A stretch of 64,000 nucleotides of DNA from Chitinimonas prasina (GTDB lineage Bacteria; Pseudomonadota; Gammaproteobacteria; Burkholderiales; Chitinimonadaceae): positions 1,330,117 to 1,394,116 of the forward strand of contig NZ_BSOG01000001.1 of assembly GCF_030160395.1 (NCBI RefSeq), written 5' to 3'. This document shows, piece by piece, positions 24,434-33,907 of this stretch (position 1 is its first letter; every line of letters begins with the position of its first letter). The position numbers were made by a program, and so were the translations under genes. Below the pieces are notes generated by a model that saw only the letters and a list, made by a program, of their open reading frames with translations, did not search any database and was not told where the DNA came from.

Positions 24434-25536
24434 GTGCACCGGTCGCCGTCATCCTTACCTCGGCCGTCGGGCTGGGGGTCTATATCCCCGCCCTGTTGAT
24501 ACAGGGACGCCTGCGCCAGCAGGGGCTGGTCGTGCGCTGTGAGGTGCTGGAGGACTATTACACCGCCAGCCGCCAGCAAAGCCATATTGCCCACGGCGAG
24601 GCACATCACGCCGATTTTGCCCTGGCGCAGCTGGCCCACCGCATGGCCCGCGACGTGCAGGGCTGCCTCGACGGCGAACGGCTGCAGACCTTGCTGGCGG
24701 ACTGGGCCCGGCAAGGTTGCCGCCATTTCATGGTGTGGTCAGGCTTCTGGCTGCCCATCCTGGCGCGCTACCAAACCCAGACCGGCTGGGCGCTGGAGAT
24801 AGACCATTGCCGCATCGATGCCGAGATGTCGGCGTCTTTCCGGGTGCATGCCGATCTCGCCGCCCAGGGCCGGGAAATCTGGCTATGGCATGGCGATGCC
24901 GGCCGGCTGGTGTATGAGATACCCGTGGGTAGCGCCCCACCCCTGCCCTGGCAGCAGCGGCAGGCGCGGCTGACCGTCCATGGCGGCGGCTGGGGCATAG
25001 GCACCTACCAGGCGCGGGCCGAGGCGCTGGCGCAGGCAGGCTTCGCGCTGGATCGCGTCATCCACACCGAGGCGGAAGCCACCGTCGCCCGGCCCGGCGA
25101 CGCCTGCTTCCTGCTGCAGCCCGGCTGGCGGGCCTGGCACCGCGATGCCGCCGGTGAGCTGCAGTTCCCAGCCATGGGCGAAGTCACTGCTTCACGTGAA
25201 ACCCTCTATCTGCGGCATGCCCAATACCATGTGCTGTATGACGTGATACGCCGCAACCAGGCCATCGTCAGCAAGCCGGGCGGCTGCACCCTGATCGATT
25301 CGCTGGCATCGGCCACGCCGGTCGTGCTGCTGGAACCCTATGGCTATGCCGAGGCCCGCAATGCCGACATCTGGCTGCAGCTGGGCTTTGGCATACGCTA
25401 CGAGGACTGGCGCGACAGCGGTTTCGATCCCGCCCTGTTGGAACAGCTGCACCACAATCTGCTGGCTCACCCCGGGCGCGGCACCGACTACCCTCAGGCC
25501 TATGCAGCCAGGCTGCTGCAGGAGCAAGCCGCATGA
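24430..25536 (+). CDS. GT-B fold UDP-glycosyltransferase-like protein
   Basis: This 368-aa protein has the C-terminal donor-site pattern of family 1/28 glycosyltransferases: HVLYDVIRRNQAIVSKPGGC, then TLIDSLASATPVVLLEPYGYAEARNA, where the S-K-P-G-G and E-P-x-x-x-x-E-x-R-N elements hold the nucleotide sugar. The N-terminus begins with a short strand and GVYIPALLIQGRLRQQGL, the acceptor domain. It likely transfers a sugar to the cluster product or carrier-bound intermediate. It overlaps both neighbours by four bases. Confidence 0.75.
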   Translation: MSAPVAVILTSAVGLGVYIPALLIQGRLRQQGLVVRCEVLEDYYTASRQQSHIAHGEAHHADFALAQLAHRMARDVQGCLDGERLQTLLADWARQGCRHFMVWSGFWLPILARYQTQTGWALEIDHCRIDAEMSASFRVHADLAAQGREIWLWHGDAGRLVYEIPVGSAPPLPWQQRQARLTVHGGGWGIGTYQARAEALAQAGFALDRVIHTEAEATVARPGDACFLLQPGWRAWHRDAAGELQFPAMGEVTASRETLYLRHAQYHVLYDVIRRNQAIVSKPGGCTLIDSLASATPVVLLEPYGYAEARNADIWLQLGFGIRYEDWRDSGFDPALLEQLHHNLLAHPGRGTDYPQAYAARLLQEQAA

Positions 25537-26642
25537 TACGGTTGTCCGACGCATTGGCTGCCCCTTCCTGGGTGGTGATACAGCTGCTGGAGCAGTGCAA
25601 TCTTCGCTGCACCATGTGCTACGAGTGGGGTGACAATGGCGCCTACCATGGCCTGGACAAACTGGCGACGCTGGATCTAGAGCTGGTGCTGCGCACGGTG
25701 GACGAGTGCCTGCCGAGCAAGCCCACCTTCGAGTTCTTCGGCGGCGAACCCCTGCTCTACCCCGGCATCTGGCAGGTGATACGCCGCATACGCGAGGGCG
25801 GCTGCGAGCTGGCCTTCCCCACCAATGGCACGCTGCTGGAGAAATACGCCGAACAGCTGGTCGACCAAGGCCCCACCCGCTTGTGGATATCACTGGATGG
25901 CCCGGCGGCCATCAATGACAGGCAACGCGGCCGTGGTGTGTTCAAGCGGGTGATGCGCGGGCTGGCCAAGCTGCAGGCGGTGAAGCAGGCCAGGGGCAGT
26001 CGCTACCCCGAGCTGGGCATCACCTATGTGGTGACACCGGCCAATTGCGATTTCGTGGCGTCCTTCTTTTTGCAGGATATCGATCTCAGCCTGTTGTCCT
26101 GCGTCAGCATCGAGCTGCAGAGCTATGCCACCCATGCCCAGACCGAGGCCTATGCCGAGGTGCTCAAGACCAAATTCGGCGTGCAGGGTGCCCCCTGTGC
26201 TCGTGCCTATGCGCGCGATCCGGCCATTTTCGCCGGTATAGACAGCGACAGCCTGACAGCCCAGCTGCAGGCCGTGGCAAACGCCTGTGCCGAGCGTGGC
26301 ATCCTGTTCCACAGCCAGCCCAAGACCCTGCAGGCCGACAATATCCGGCAATACTTCTCGGCCAACTGGCAGGCCATGGTAGACCGCAAGAGCCGCTGCG
26401 GCGTGCCCTGGCTGGCCGCCGAGATTTCGGCGCGGGGCGAGGTTAGTACCTGCCATTCCTTTTACGACCTGCCCATAGGCAATATCCACCAGCAACCCTT
26501 GCTGGAGATCTGGCGCGGCGAGCGGCTCAGGCAGGTGCGCGAGCATCTGCGCGGCCAGCTGTTTCCCATCTGTACCGCCTGTTGCCGTTATTACGGTGGC
26601 GCCGGTGCCCTGCCTGCACCGGCGGCCCAGCATGGCGGATAG
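25533..26642 (+). CDS. Radical SAM/SPASM enzyme 1
   Basis: This 369-aa enzyme has the cluster motif CNLRCTMC (Cys22, 26, 29), FFGGEPLLYPG (GGE motif) and a TNGTL/WISLDGP core. A C-terminal SPASM region contains CGVPWLAAEISARGEVSTCH, then IGNIHQQPLLEIWRG and CTACC, giving several extra cysteines for auxiliary Fe-S clusters. Such enzymes do radical chemistry on peptides, carrier-bound amino acids or sugars (epimerisation, C-C or thioether bonds). It overlaps the NRPS start by 11 bases. No precursor-peptide gene is visible nearby, so the NRPS or ACP thioester is the more likely substrate. Confidence 0.9.
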   Translation: MIRLSDALAAPSWVVIQLLEQCNLRCTMCYEWGDNGAYHGLDKLATLDLELVLRTVDECLPSKPTFEFFGGEPLLYPGIWQVIRRIREGGCELAFPTNGTLLEKYAEQLVDQGPTRLWISLDGPAAINDRQRGRGVFKRVMRGLAKLQAVKQARGSRYPELGITYVVTPANCDFVASFFLQDIDLSLLSCVSIELQSYATHAQTEAYAEVLKTKFGVQGAPCARAYARDPAIFAGIDSDSLTAQLQAVANACAERGILFHSQPKTLQADNIRQYFSANWQAMVDRKSRCGVPWLAAEISARGEVSTCHSFYDLPIGNIHQQPLLEIWRGERLRQVREHLRGQLFPICTACCRYYGGAGALPAPAAQHGG

Positions 26643-29600
26643 CGCTGCCACTCATGCGGGGCATGCCGCCCGCTGGGGTGCGGTGCGGGCTGGCCTGCAG
26701 GCGCAGCGCCAGGCGCCGCCGCTGGCACGGCAAGACCGCAGTGGGCCGCTGCCGGCCAGCTTTGCTCAGCAGCGGTTATGGCTGCTGGAGCAGTTGAGCG
26801 GCCCCAGTGCCCAGCACAATCTCTGCGTGAGTCTGCGCCTGCGCGGCTCGCTGCATACATCGGCGCTGCAACGCAGCCTGGCTCTGCTGCTGGAGCGGCA
26901 CGAGGCCCTGCGCACCACCTTGTATCTGGACGACGGCGTGCTGTTGCAGCGCATACATCCGGCCACAGACTTTCACTTGCCGCTGCAGCAGGTGGCCGAT
27001 GAGGCCGCGCTGGCCGAGCTGGCCCGCACCGAGGCGGCCACGCCGTTCGACCTGAACCGGCCACCGCTGCTGCGCGCCAGCCTGCTGCAGCTGGATGCTC
27101 AGCAGCATTGCCTGCTACTGACCCACCACCATCTGGCCTTTGACGGTTGGTCGTTCGAGGTATTCATGGCCGAGCTGGGGCAGCTGTATGGCGCCCTGGC
27201 CCAGGGCCAGCCTGTACAACTGCCCCCTCTGCAATGGCAATACGCCGATTACGCCGCCTGGCAGCGCGGCTGGCTGCAGGGCGAGCCGCTGGAGCGACTG
27301 CAGGCATACTGGCTGGCCCGGATGGCTGGGCCACCCGCCGCGCTGCAACTGCCCGCCGACAAGCCGACAGGCGGGGTGGCGCAGCGGCGTGGCGCCTGTG
27401 TGCAGTTCGACCTGTCGCCGGTGCTGAGCCAGGCCTGCAGGGCCATGGCCGCGCAGGAAGGCGTGACGCTGTTTGTACTGCTGCTGGCGGCCTACCAGAC
27501 CTTGTTGTACCGGCATGGCGGCCAAGCCGACATCGTGGTTGGCACGCCTGTCGCCAACCGCAACCGGCGGGAACTGCAGGGCCTGGTGGGCCTGCTGGTC
27601 AACACCCTGCCGCTGCGCAGCCAGATGCAGGGCGAGGCCAGCTTTCGTGGCCTGCTGGGGCAGTTGCGGCAGACGGTGCTGGAGGCCTACCGCCACCAGG
27701 ACATGCCATTCGAGCTGCTGGTGCAAGCCTTGCCCCTGCCGCGCCAGCCGCACGTGCCCCCGCTGGTGCAGACCCTGTTTGCCTACCTCAACCTGCCCCC
27801 TTCCGGCTGGTCGTTACCTGGGCTGGTGGTAGCAGCCGACAATGTGGCCAATGGCACGGCCAGGATGGACCTGAGCCTGACCCTATGGGAGCGCGATGGC
27901 TGCCTGGGAGGCCAGCTGGAGTATGACTGCGACCGCTTTACCCCCGCTGCGGCCAGTCGCATGCTGGCGCAATGGCAGACCCTGCTGGCGGCCGCCGTGG
28001 CAGAACCGGGCCTGAGCCTGGATGCCCTGCCTCTGCTGACGCCACAGGCGCTTGAACTGGCCTGGCGGCAAGGCTGTGGCCCCAGGCCTGATTACCCCCG
28101 CGATAGCAGCATCCCGGCCCGCTTCGATACCTGGGCCGAGGCCCAGCCCGAGGCGCCGGCTCTGGTCTGCGGCGGGCAGATACTCAGCTACGGGGCCTTG
28201 GCGCGGCGCGCCAACCAGCTGGCACACAGCCTGGCCGGCCAGGTCAGCCCTGGGGCGCTGGTCGGTATCTGCCTGCCGGCCGGGGTGGACTACATCGTGG
28301 CCATGCTGGCGGTACTCAAGTGTGGTGCTGCCTTTGTGCCGCTGCTGCAGGATGAACCGGCGGGCCGGGTGCTGGCAGCCCTGGGCGGCCGGCCGCTGGC
28401 CGCGGTGTTGAGCCATGCCGGCTTTGCACCGCAACTGGCAGGGCTGGCACCCGTGCAGCTGCTCGACGCCACTGCGCTGGCTGGCCTGTCGGAGACGCCG
28501 CCGTTGCGCCCGGTGGTGGCGGACGACCTGGCCTATGTGATGTTCACCTCCGGCTCTACCGGTACGCCCAAGGGGGTATGCACGCCGCACCGGGGAGTGT
28601 TGCGGCTGGTGCTGGGTGCCAACTACGCCGACCTGGGGCCGGGCCACACCCTGCTGCAGTTGGCGCCGCTGCCGTTCGATGCGGCAACCTTCGAGGTCTG
28701 GGGCGCCTTGCTCAACGGCGCGCGCCTGGTGCTGCCGCCCATGCCCCGCCCCAGCCTGGGCGAGATAGCCGGCCTGATACGGCAGCATGGTGTGACCACA
28801 CTCTGGCTGACCACCGGCCTGTTCGAGGCCATGCAGGACGCCGAGCCTGCAGCCCTGGCCCTGCCTGGCCAGTTGCTGGTGGGGGGCGATGTGCTGTCGC
28901 CCGGCCATGCCCGGCGCTACCTGCAAGGGCTGCCCGCTGGGCGTTTGATCAATTGCTATGGCCCGACCGAGAACACCACCTTCAGTACCTTTCATACCGT
29001 GACCCTGGCCGATACCGAGGGCGCCATACCGCTGGGCCGGCCGGTGAGCCATACCGATGTGCACATACTGGATAGCCTGGGGCAACCGGTCCCCAGTGGC
29101 GTGGTGGGCGAGGCCTGGCTGGGCGGCGACGGCCTGATGCGGGGTTATCTGGGCCAGCCCGAGGCCACGGCGGCTGCCTTGCAGTCACCGCCGCTGGCCC
29201 AGGGCCAGCCGCTGTACCGCAGTGGTGATCTGATGCGCTGGCGCGAGGATGGCACGCTGGCCTTTGTGGGCCGGGTTGATGGCCAGCTCAAGCTGCGCGG
29301 CTACCGGGTCGAGCCGGGCGAGATCGAGGCCGTACTGGCCAGCCACCCGCTGGTGGCCCGGGCGCTGGTCTGCGCGGCGGCGTCGCGGCAGCAGCTGCAG
29401 GCCCATGTGGTGGCGGTACCGGCCTGCCCGGACGAGGCCAATTTGCGCGTACTGCTGTTGGCCTATCTGCGGGAGCGCCTGCCGGCGCCGTTACAGCCGT
29501 CCGAACTGTGGCTGCACGCCAGCCTGCCGCTGACGCCGACAGGCAAGCTGGATAGGGCCGCGCTGCAGCGACTGCCCAGGCCGGCTGCCGCCGTAGTCGC

Positions 29601-30717
29601 CCTTGGGCCGCAGACCATGGCCATCGCCCAGGTATTTGCCGACCTGTTGGGGATGCCGCAGGTAGGGCCGGACGAGGATTTCTTTGCCCTGGGCGGACAC
29701 TCCCTGCTGGCGCTGCGGCTGGTGGCGCAGCTGGAAACCCTGCTGGGTTGCCGCCTGCCCCTGGCTGCCGTGTTCGAGCATGCCACCCCTGCAGGCCTGG
29801 CCGGCCAGCTCGGCCGCTTGGCTGCCGAGCCGGTGCTGCGAGCTGCGGGGCTGGTGGAGATACGCCGAGGCGATACACGGCAGCCTTTGTTCATGCTGCC
29901 CGGTGGCCGTGGCGGTATGGCGGAGATGACCCTGTATGCCCGCCTGATGCAGCACCTGGCCGGTGACAGGGCAGTCTACGGGCTGCTGCTGGACGATGCC
30001 GGCCCCTTGCCCAAATCGGTGAGCGAGGCAGCGGCCCGGCATATTGCCACCCTGCGCCAGCAACAGCCCCAGGGGCCGTATGCGCTGGCGGGCGAATGCG
30101 TGGGCGGGGTGCTGGCCTACGAGATGGCCGGGCAGTTGCAGGCGCAGGGCGAGACGGTGGCCCTGCTGCTGTTGCTGGATAGCTGGTGCCCCACGCCGTG
30201 GCGGCGCTGGCACTGGCGCTGCTGGCAGCAACCCAGCTTGTTGTGGCGCTTGCGGCTACCGTTGGCACGCCTGGGCTGGCTGGATTTCTGGGCAGCCTGG
30301 CGCGGGCATGTCCGCCAGCGGCCGGCTTTCCGTCCGCGCCGCAGCCTGCATTATTTCTATCACGTCGCCCTCACCCAGGGCCGGATTGCCGCCGCCTGGT
30401 GGCGCAAGCTGGCGCAGGTGGGCCGGGCCGAGGCGGGCAAGGAGTCCAGCCATGCCCAGGGAGCGAACCATATTGCCCAAGCCATGCGCTACCGGCCCAG
30501 GCCGCTGGATCTGCCAGTGCAGTTGCTGCTGTCGCAGGCCAACCAACAGGCGGGCTTGGCGCGCGACTGGCAGGCCCTGCTGGGCGGGCGACTGCGTTGC
30601 TGGGTGGCACCGGGCGACCATGAATCGTATCTGCGTGATACCCCGCAAGCCACAGCCCAGGTGCTGTCGGCCTGTCTGGCTGCCACGCTGGCAAGCAAGG
30701 AGCAACACCATGGATAG
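26632..30717 (+). CDS. Single-module non-ribosomal peptide synthetase (C-A-T-TE)
   Basis: This is a 1361-aa protein. Condensation domain about 40-470, with HHHLAFDGWS at about 165. Adenylation domain about 485-940: MFTSGSTGTPKGV, then NCYGPTENTTFS, YRSGDLMRWREDGTLAF and KLRGYRVEPGEIE. Carrier domain with DEDFFALGGHSL, phosphopantetheine Ser1024. Type I thioesterase about 1080-1361, with nucleophile motif GECVGG. The nucleophile is Cys1156, not the usual Ser, with Asp1183 and His1330 (GDHESYL) completing the triad. Manual alignment to GrsA gives a pocket code near DAFWLGCTFK, resembling valine codes. The ATG at 26632 is taken because of the overlap with the preceding gene. It would join one amino acid to an upstream acyl thioester, probably on the ACP at 24161. 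Confidence 0.93.
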   Translation: MADSAATHAGHAARWGAVRAGLQAQRQAPPLARQDRSGPLPASFAQQRLWLLEQLSGPSAQHNLCVSLRLRGSLHTSALQRSLALLLERHEALRTTLYLDDGVLLQRIHPATDFHLPLQQVADEAALAELARTEAATPFDLNRPPLLRASLLQLDAQQHCLLLTHHHLAFDGWSFEVFMAELGQLYGALAQGQPVQLPPLQWQYADYAAWQRGWLQGEPLERLQAYWLARMAGPPAALQLPADKPTGGVAQRRGACVQFDLSPVLSQACRAMAAQEGVTLFVLLLAAYQTLLYRHGGQADIVVGTPVANRNRRELQGLVGLLVNTLPLRSQMQGEASFRGLLGQLRQTVLEAYRHQDMPFELLVQALPLPRQPHVPPLVQTLFAYLNLPPSGWSLPGLVVAADNVANGTARMDLSLTLWERDGCLGGQLEYDCDRFTPAAASRMLAQWQTLLAAAVAEPGLSLDALPLLTPQALELAWRQGCGPRPDYPRDSSIPARFDTWAEAQPEAPALVCGGQILSYGALARRANQLAHSLAGQVSPGALVGICLPAGVDYIVAMLAVLKCGAAFVPLLQDEPAGRVLAALGGRPLAAVLSHAGFAPQLAGLAPVQLLDATALAGLSETPPLRPVVADDLAYVMFTSGSTGTPKGVCTPHRGVLRLVLGANYADLGPGHTLLQLAPLPFDAATFEVWGALLNGARLVLPPMPRPSLGEIAGLIRQHGVTTLWLTTGLFEAMQDAEPAALALPGQLLVGGDVLSPGHARRYLQGLPAGRLINCYGPTENTTFSTFHTVTLADTEGAIPLGRPVSHTDVHILDSLGQPVPSGVVGEAWLGGDGLMRGYLGQPEATAAALQSPPLAQGQPLYRSGDLMRWREDGTLAFVGRVDGQLKLRGYRVEPGEIEAVLASHPLVARALVCAAASRQQLQAHVVAVPACPDEANLRVLLLAYLRERLPAPLQPSELWLHASLPLTPTGKLDRAALQRLPRPAAAVVALGPQTMAIAQVFADLLGMPQVGPDEDFFALGGHSLLALRLVAQLETLLGCRLPLAAVFEHATPAGLAGQLGRLAAEPVLRAAGLVEIRRGDTRQPLFMLPGGRGGMAEMTLYARLMQHLAGDRAVYGLLLDDAGPLPKSVSEAAARHIATLRQQQPQGPYALAGECVGGVLAYEMAGQLQAQGETVALLLLLDSWCPTPWRRWHWRCWQQPSLLWRLRLPLARLGWLDFWAAWRGHVRQRPAFRPRRSLHYFYHVALTQGRIAAAWWRKLAQVGRAEAGKESSHAQGANHIAQAMRYRPRPLDLPVQLLLSQANQQAGLARDWQALLGGRLRCWVAPGDHESYLRDTPQATAQVLSACLAATLASKEQHHG

Positions 30718-31876
30718 GACCAAGGGGCCGCGGTTTGATCAGCAGGCCTTTGAAAAACTGCGCCGCATTGCGCCCAATATCCTGGCCAGCCGGCGGGCCG
30801 AGCTGACCGGCGCCGAACAGGCGCGGCCGGTGCCCGAGGAAGTGGCCTTCAAGCTCACCAACCGCTGCGACCTGCGCTGCAGCCATTGCTATCAGTGGAA
30901 TGAGGCGGGCTACCACCGCATGCTGCCGGCCGGTGCCAAGGGGGGAGACATGGACCTGGCGGTCATCGCCAAGGTGTTGGCTGCTACCCGTGCCCGCAAA
31001 AGCAATGTCTACCTATGGGGGGGCGAGCCGCTGGTCTATCGCGATTGGGATGGCCTGGTCAACCTGCTGGTGGCAGACCCGCGCTGGGTGGCCCTGTGTA
31101 CCAACGGCACCCTGATTGAAAAGCGACTGCCGGGCCTGTTGAAGCTGTCGGCACAGCTGGAGGTATCGGTCTCGCTCGATGGCTTCGAGGCCGAGCATGA
31201 TGCCGTCCGTGGTCAGGGCAGCTTTGCCCGCTCGCTGCAAGGCTTGCGCACGCTGCTGGCGGCGCAGCGGGCGGGCGACTACCGGGGCGAGATCACCGTG
31301 AACTTCCTGATTACCGACCCCATGGTGGCCCGCATGGCCGAGTTTGTGACCTGGCTGGAGCAGGAGGGCGTGGGTACGGTCTATGTCAGCTTTCCCTGGT
31401 TTTTGTCGGACGAGGCCAATGCCAGGATGGATGACTACCACCAGCGCCACTTTGGTACGCCCCAGGTGTTTGGCCGGCCCAGCTGGTATTCCTATAACTA
31501 CCGGCTGGCGGCCGATCACCTGGCCGCGCTGGCGCAGGGCATGGCGGCGCTCGATGCCCGCCAGGGCCCCATCAAGCTGCGCTACAACCCGTCCCTGAGC
31601 GCGGCCGAGCTGCCGGCCTTTATCGGTGGCAGCGATGTGCCGGCGCAGAACAAGCAGCGCTGCCAGTCGCTTGCCACCCGCATGGATGTGTTCCCGGATG
31701 GGGAGGTGGTGTCCTGCAAGTTCTTCCCCGAGTTCCGCATGGGCAACCTGGCGCAGCAGGATGTGGAGGCCGTCTGGTTGGGGCCGCGCTTTCGCCAGCA
31801 GCGGGAGACGCTGGCGCGCTGCGGCCTGATGCCGGTGTGTGCCAAGTGCAATCTGCTCTATACCCGTGGGGGCTGA
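30710..31876 (+). CDS. Radical SAM/SPASM enzyme 2
   Basis: This 388-aa enzyme has CDLRCSHC (Cys53, 57, 60), LWGGEPLVYRD (GGE motif), LCTNGTLIE and VSVSLDGFEAEHDAVRG. The C-terminal SPASM part contains RCQSLATRMDVFPDGEVVSC, then FRMGNLAQQDVEAVW and CAKCNLLYTR. It overlaps the NRPS by eight bases. It differs clearly from the radical SAM enzyme at 25533 in sequence, so the cluster has two separate radical steps. The N-terminal 45 residues are basic and helical. Substrate unknown. Confidence 0.9.
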   Translation: MDRTKGPRFDQQAFEKLRRIAPNILASRRAELTGAEQARPVPEEVAFKLTNRCDLRCSHCYQWNEAGYHRMLPAGAKGGDMDLAVIAKVLAATRARKSNVYLWGGEPLVYRDWDGLVNLLVADPRWVALCTNGTLIEKRLPGLLKLSAQLEVSVSLDGFEAEHDAVRGQGSFARSLQGLRTLLAAQRAGDYRGEITVNFLITDPMVARMAEFVTWLEQEGVGTVYVSFPWFLSDEANARMDDYHQRHFGTPQVFGRPSWYSYNYRLAADHLAALAQGMAALDARQGPIKLRYNPSLSAAELPAFIGGSDVPAQNKQRCQSLATRMDVFPDGEVVSCKFFPEFRMGNLAQQDVEAVWLGPRFRQQRETLARCGLMPVCAKCNLLYTRGG

Positions 31877-31877
31877 G

Positions 31878-32735
31878 ATGGCCGAGCAGCCGCAGTTGCC
31901 GGAGCGCATGGACCGCGCCAGTCCACCCGCCATCTCGGTGATCATTCCCTGCTACAACTCGGCCGATACCCTGGCGGAGACGGTGGCCAGCGTGCTGGCG
32001 CAAAGCCGCCCGGCCAGCGAGATCATCCTGGTGGACGATGGCAGCGTGGATGAAACGGCCGCACTGATCGCCTCCCTGCAGCAGCGCCATGGCAGACGGC
32101 TGCGCACGGCATGGCAGGCCAATGCCGGGGTGGCGGCGGCCCGCAACCTGGGCATGGCGATGGCCCAAGGCCCCTATGTGCTGCCGCTGGACGCCGACGA
32201 CAGCCTGCACCCGGCCATGCTGGCTGAATGCGGTGCCATGCTGGATGCCGATGCCAGCCTGGACCTGGTCTACACCGACCGGCAGGATTTTGGCGACAGC
32301 GAGCGCCGCTGGACATCGGGACGATTCGAGCTGGCCCGCCTGAAGTATTTCAACCAGCTGGCCTATTGCGGCTTGTACCGCCGTAGCCTGTGGCAGGCCG
32401 TGGGGGGCTACCGGGTCAATGTCAGCGGTTTTGACGACTGGGACTTCTGGCTGGCGGCCGCCCTGCACGGTGCGCGTGCCCTGCATCTGGCGGCGCCCTA
32501 TCTCTTGCATCGGCGGCGGCGACAGTCGCAGCTATGGGACATCCTGCCCCGCTACGAGGCCCTGCATGCCCAGATCATGCTGAATAATCCTGCTGCCTAT
32601 GGCGAGGCCGAACTGGCGGCGGCATGCCGCTACCTGGCCGATGGCAGCCCGGCGGCCGTACTGTCGGCGGCACGCCGCGTGTTTCTGCATCATTACTATG
32701 CCGACTACCCCGAGGACTTGCCTTGCGTATCCTGA
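31878..32735 (+). CDS. Family 2 glycosyltransferase
   Basis: This 285-aa GT-A enzyme has ISVIIPCYNSADTLAETVAS at the N-terminus, EIILVDDGSVDETAALI, WQANAGVAAARNLGMAMAQG, and LPLDADDSLHPAML with the DxD metal site. It then has the acceptor loop FDDWDFWLAAAL, which fits the ED/WD catalytic-base region. It transfers a sugar from a nucleotide donor in the cytoplasm. The ATG lies one base after the radical SAM stop, and the end overlaps the epimerase start. Confidence 0.9.
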   Translation: MAEQPQLPERMDRASPPAISVIIPCYNSADTLAETVASVLAQSRPASEIILVDDGSVDETAALIASLQQRHGRRLRTAWQANAGVAAARNLGMAMAQGPYVLPLDADDSLHPAMLAECGAMLDADASLDLVYTDRQDFGDSERRWTSGRFELARLKYFNQLAYCGLYRRSLWQAVGGYRVNVSGFDDWDFWLAAALHGARALHLAAPYLLHRRRRQSQLWDILPRYEALHAQIMLNNPAAYGEAELAAACRYLADGSPAAVLSAARRVFLHHYYADYPEDLPCVS

Positions 32736-33670
32736 TTACCGGCGCCAGCGGCCAGATAGGCTGCAACCTGGCGCTACGCTGCCTGGCGGCAGGCCACACC
32801 GTGCATGGCGTGGACCAACGCCCCAATGGCTGGTGCGATGCCTACCCCGTGTTGCTACATGACCTGACCCGGCCCGGTACGCCCGGCCTGCTGACCACGC
32901 AACTGGCGGCCTGGGGCAAGCCGGATGTGGTGGTGCATCTGGCGGCCCATGCCAAGGTGCATCAACTGGTGCTGGAGCCCGACAAGGCCATGGAAAACAT
33001 GGCCATGACCCAGCAGGTGCTGGAGTTCTGCCGGCAACATGGCCTGCCCATCGTCTTCAGCAGCAGCCGCGAGGTCTATGGCAATGCCAGGCGCGATACC
33101 ACCGCCGAGGCGGATGCCGATTTTGCGCTGGCTGCCAGTACCTATGCAGCCAGCAAGCTGGCGGGCGAAGCGCTGGTCTACAGCTATGCCCGCTGCTATG
33201 GCCTGCCCTATCTGGTATTCCGGCTCAGCAATGTCTACGGCCGCTACGACAACGATCTGGGCCGCATGGAGCGGGTCATACCGTTGTTCATGCACAAGCT
33301 GCAGCAGGGCGAGGCGCTGACGCTGTTCGGCGCGGACAAGGTGCTGGACTTCACCTATGTCGACGACTGCGTGGAGGGGCTGTTCCTGGGCATACAGGCC
33401 CTGCAGGCGGGTGAAGTACGCGACCAGACCTTCAATCTGGCCAGGGGCGAGGGCCATAGCCTGCGGCAGCTGGCCGATTATCTGGCCGGGCTGCTGGGGC
33501 GGGCGGCCCAGTTGGTGGAGGCACCCACCCAGGCTGGCGAGATCAGCCGCTATGTGGCCAATCTGGACCACGCCCGCCGGCTGCTGGGCTATGCACCACA
33601 GGTATCGCTGCCCGAGGGGCTGCGGCGCAGCCTGGCCTGGTCGCGCAACTGGGCTGAGGCGCACGGATAG
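32723..33670 (+). CDS. NAD-dependent epimerase/dehydratase (extended SDR)
   Basis: This 315-aa nucleotide-sugar-modifying enzyme has the dinucleotide-binding motif ILITGASGQIG at the N-terminus, VVHLAAHAKV, SSSREVYGNA and the catalytic YAASK (STYAASKLAGEALVY). It ends with the usual substrate-binding part (FTYVDDCVEGLFLGIQAL). The start codon is probably TTG at 32723, overlapping the GT2 stop by 13 bases, as the Rossmann motif begins two residues later. It closes the biosynthetic operon and, with the dehydrogenase at 20358, suggests a modified uronic acid or deoxy-sugar. Confidence 0.88.
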   Translation: MRILITGASGQIGCNLALRCLAAGHTVHGVDQRPNGWCDAYPVLLHDLTRPGTPGLLTTQLAAWGKPDVVVHLAAHAKVHQLVLEPDKAMENMAMTQQVLEFCRQHGLPIVFSSSREVYGNARRDTTAEADADFALAASTYAASKLAGEALVYSYARCYGLPYLVFRLSNVYGRYDNDLGRMERVIPLFMHKLQQGEALTLFGADKVLDFTYVDDCVEGLFLGIQALQAGEVRDQTFNLARGEGHSLRQLADYLAGLLGRAAQLVEAPTQAGEISRYVANLDHARRLLGYAPQVSLPEGLRRSLAWSRNWAEAHG

Positions 33671-33769
33671 CCTTGGTGCAGCTTCTTACGGCGGCCCAGG
33701 CCGGGAGGGGCGTATCGCAAGTGCGGATGGTCTATATCTAATTGCCCGGCTAACCGGCCGTGATGATAA

Positions 33770-33893
33770 GAGCCGCTAACAAAACCCGGCGCAATGGTTC
33801 TGGCCAGGCGTGCAAACGTAGGCGCGTGCAGCAGACAGTACGTGGGTACGGCAAGTTTGCACAACAAGGCCAGAAGGGTTTTGTTAGCGGCTC
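33770..33893. repeat. MITE-like palindromic repeat, copy 2 (inverted relative to copy 1)
   Basis: The 18-bp ends GAGCCGCTAACAAAACCC and GGGTTTTGTTAGCGGCTC are exactly complementary. The core CAGACAGTACGTGGGTACGG is the reverse complement of the core in the copy at 150-260. Its right end lies one base before the AAGGAG of ydcS, so the element occupies the leader immediately upstream of that gene's ribosome site. The preceding 100 bases hold no recognised feature. Confidence 0.8.
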
Positions 33894-33907
33894 CAAGGAG
33901 ACCCACC

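Noticed and set aside
25186-25203. CTTCACGTGAAACC as a parS site
   Set aside because: It lies inside a coding region, and only one half-site is well conserved.
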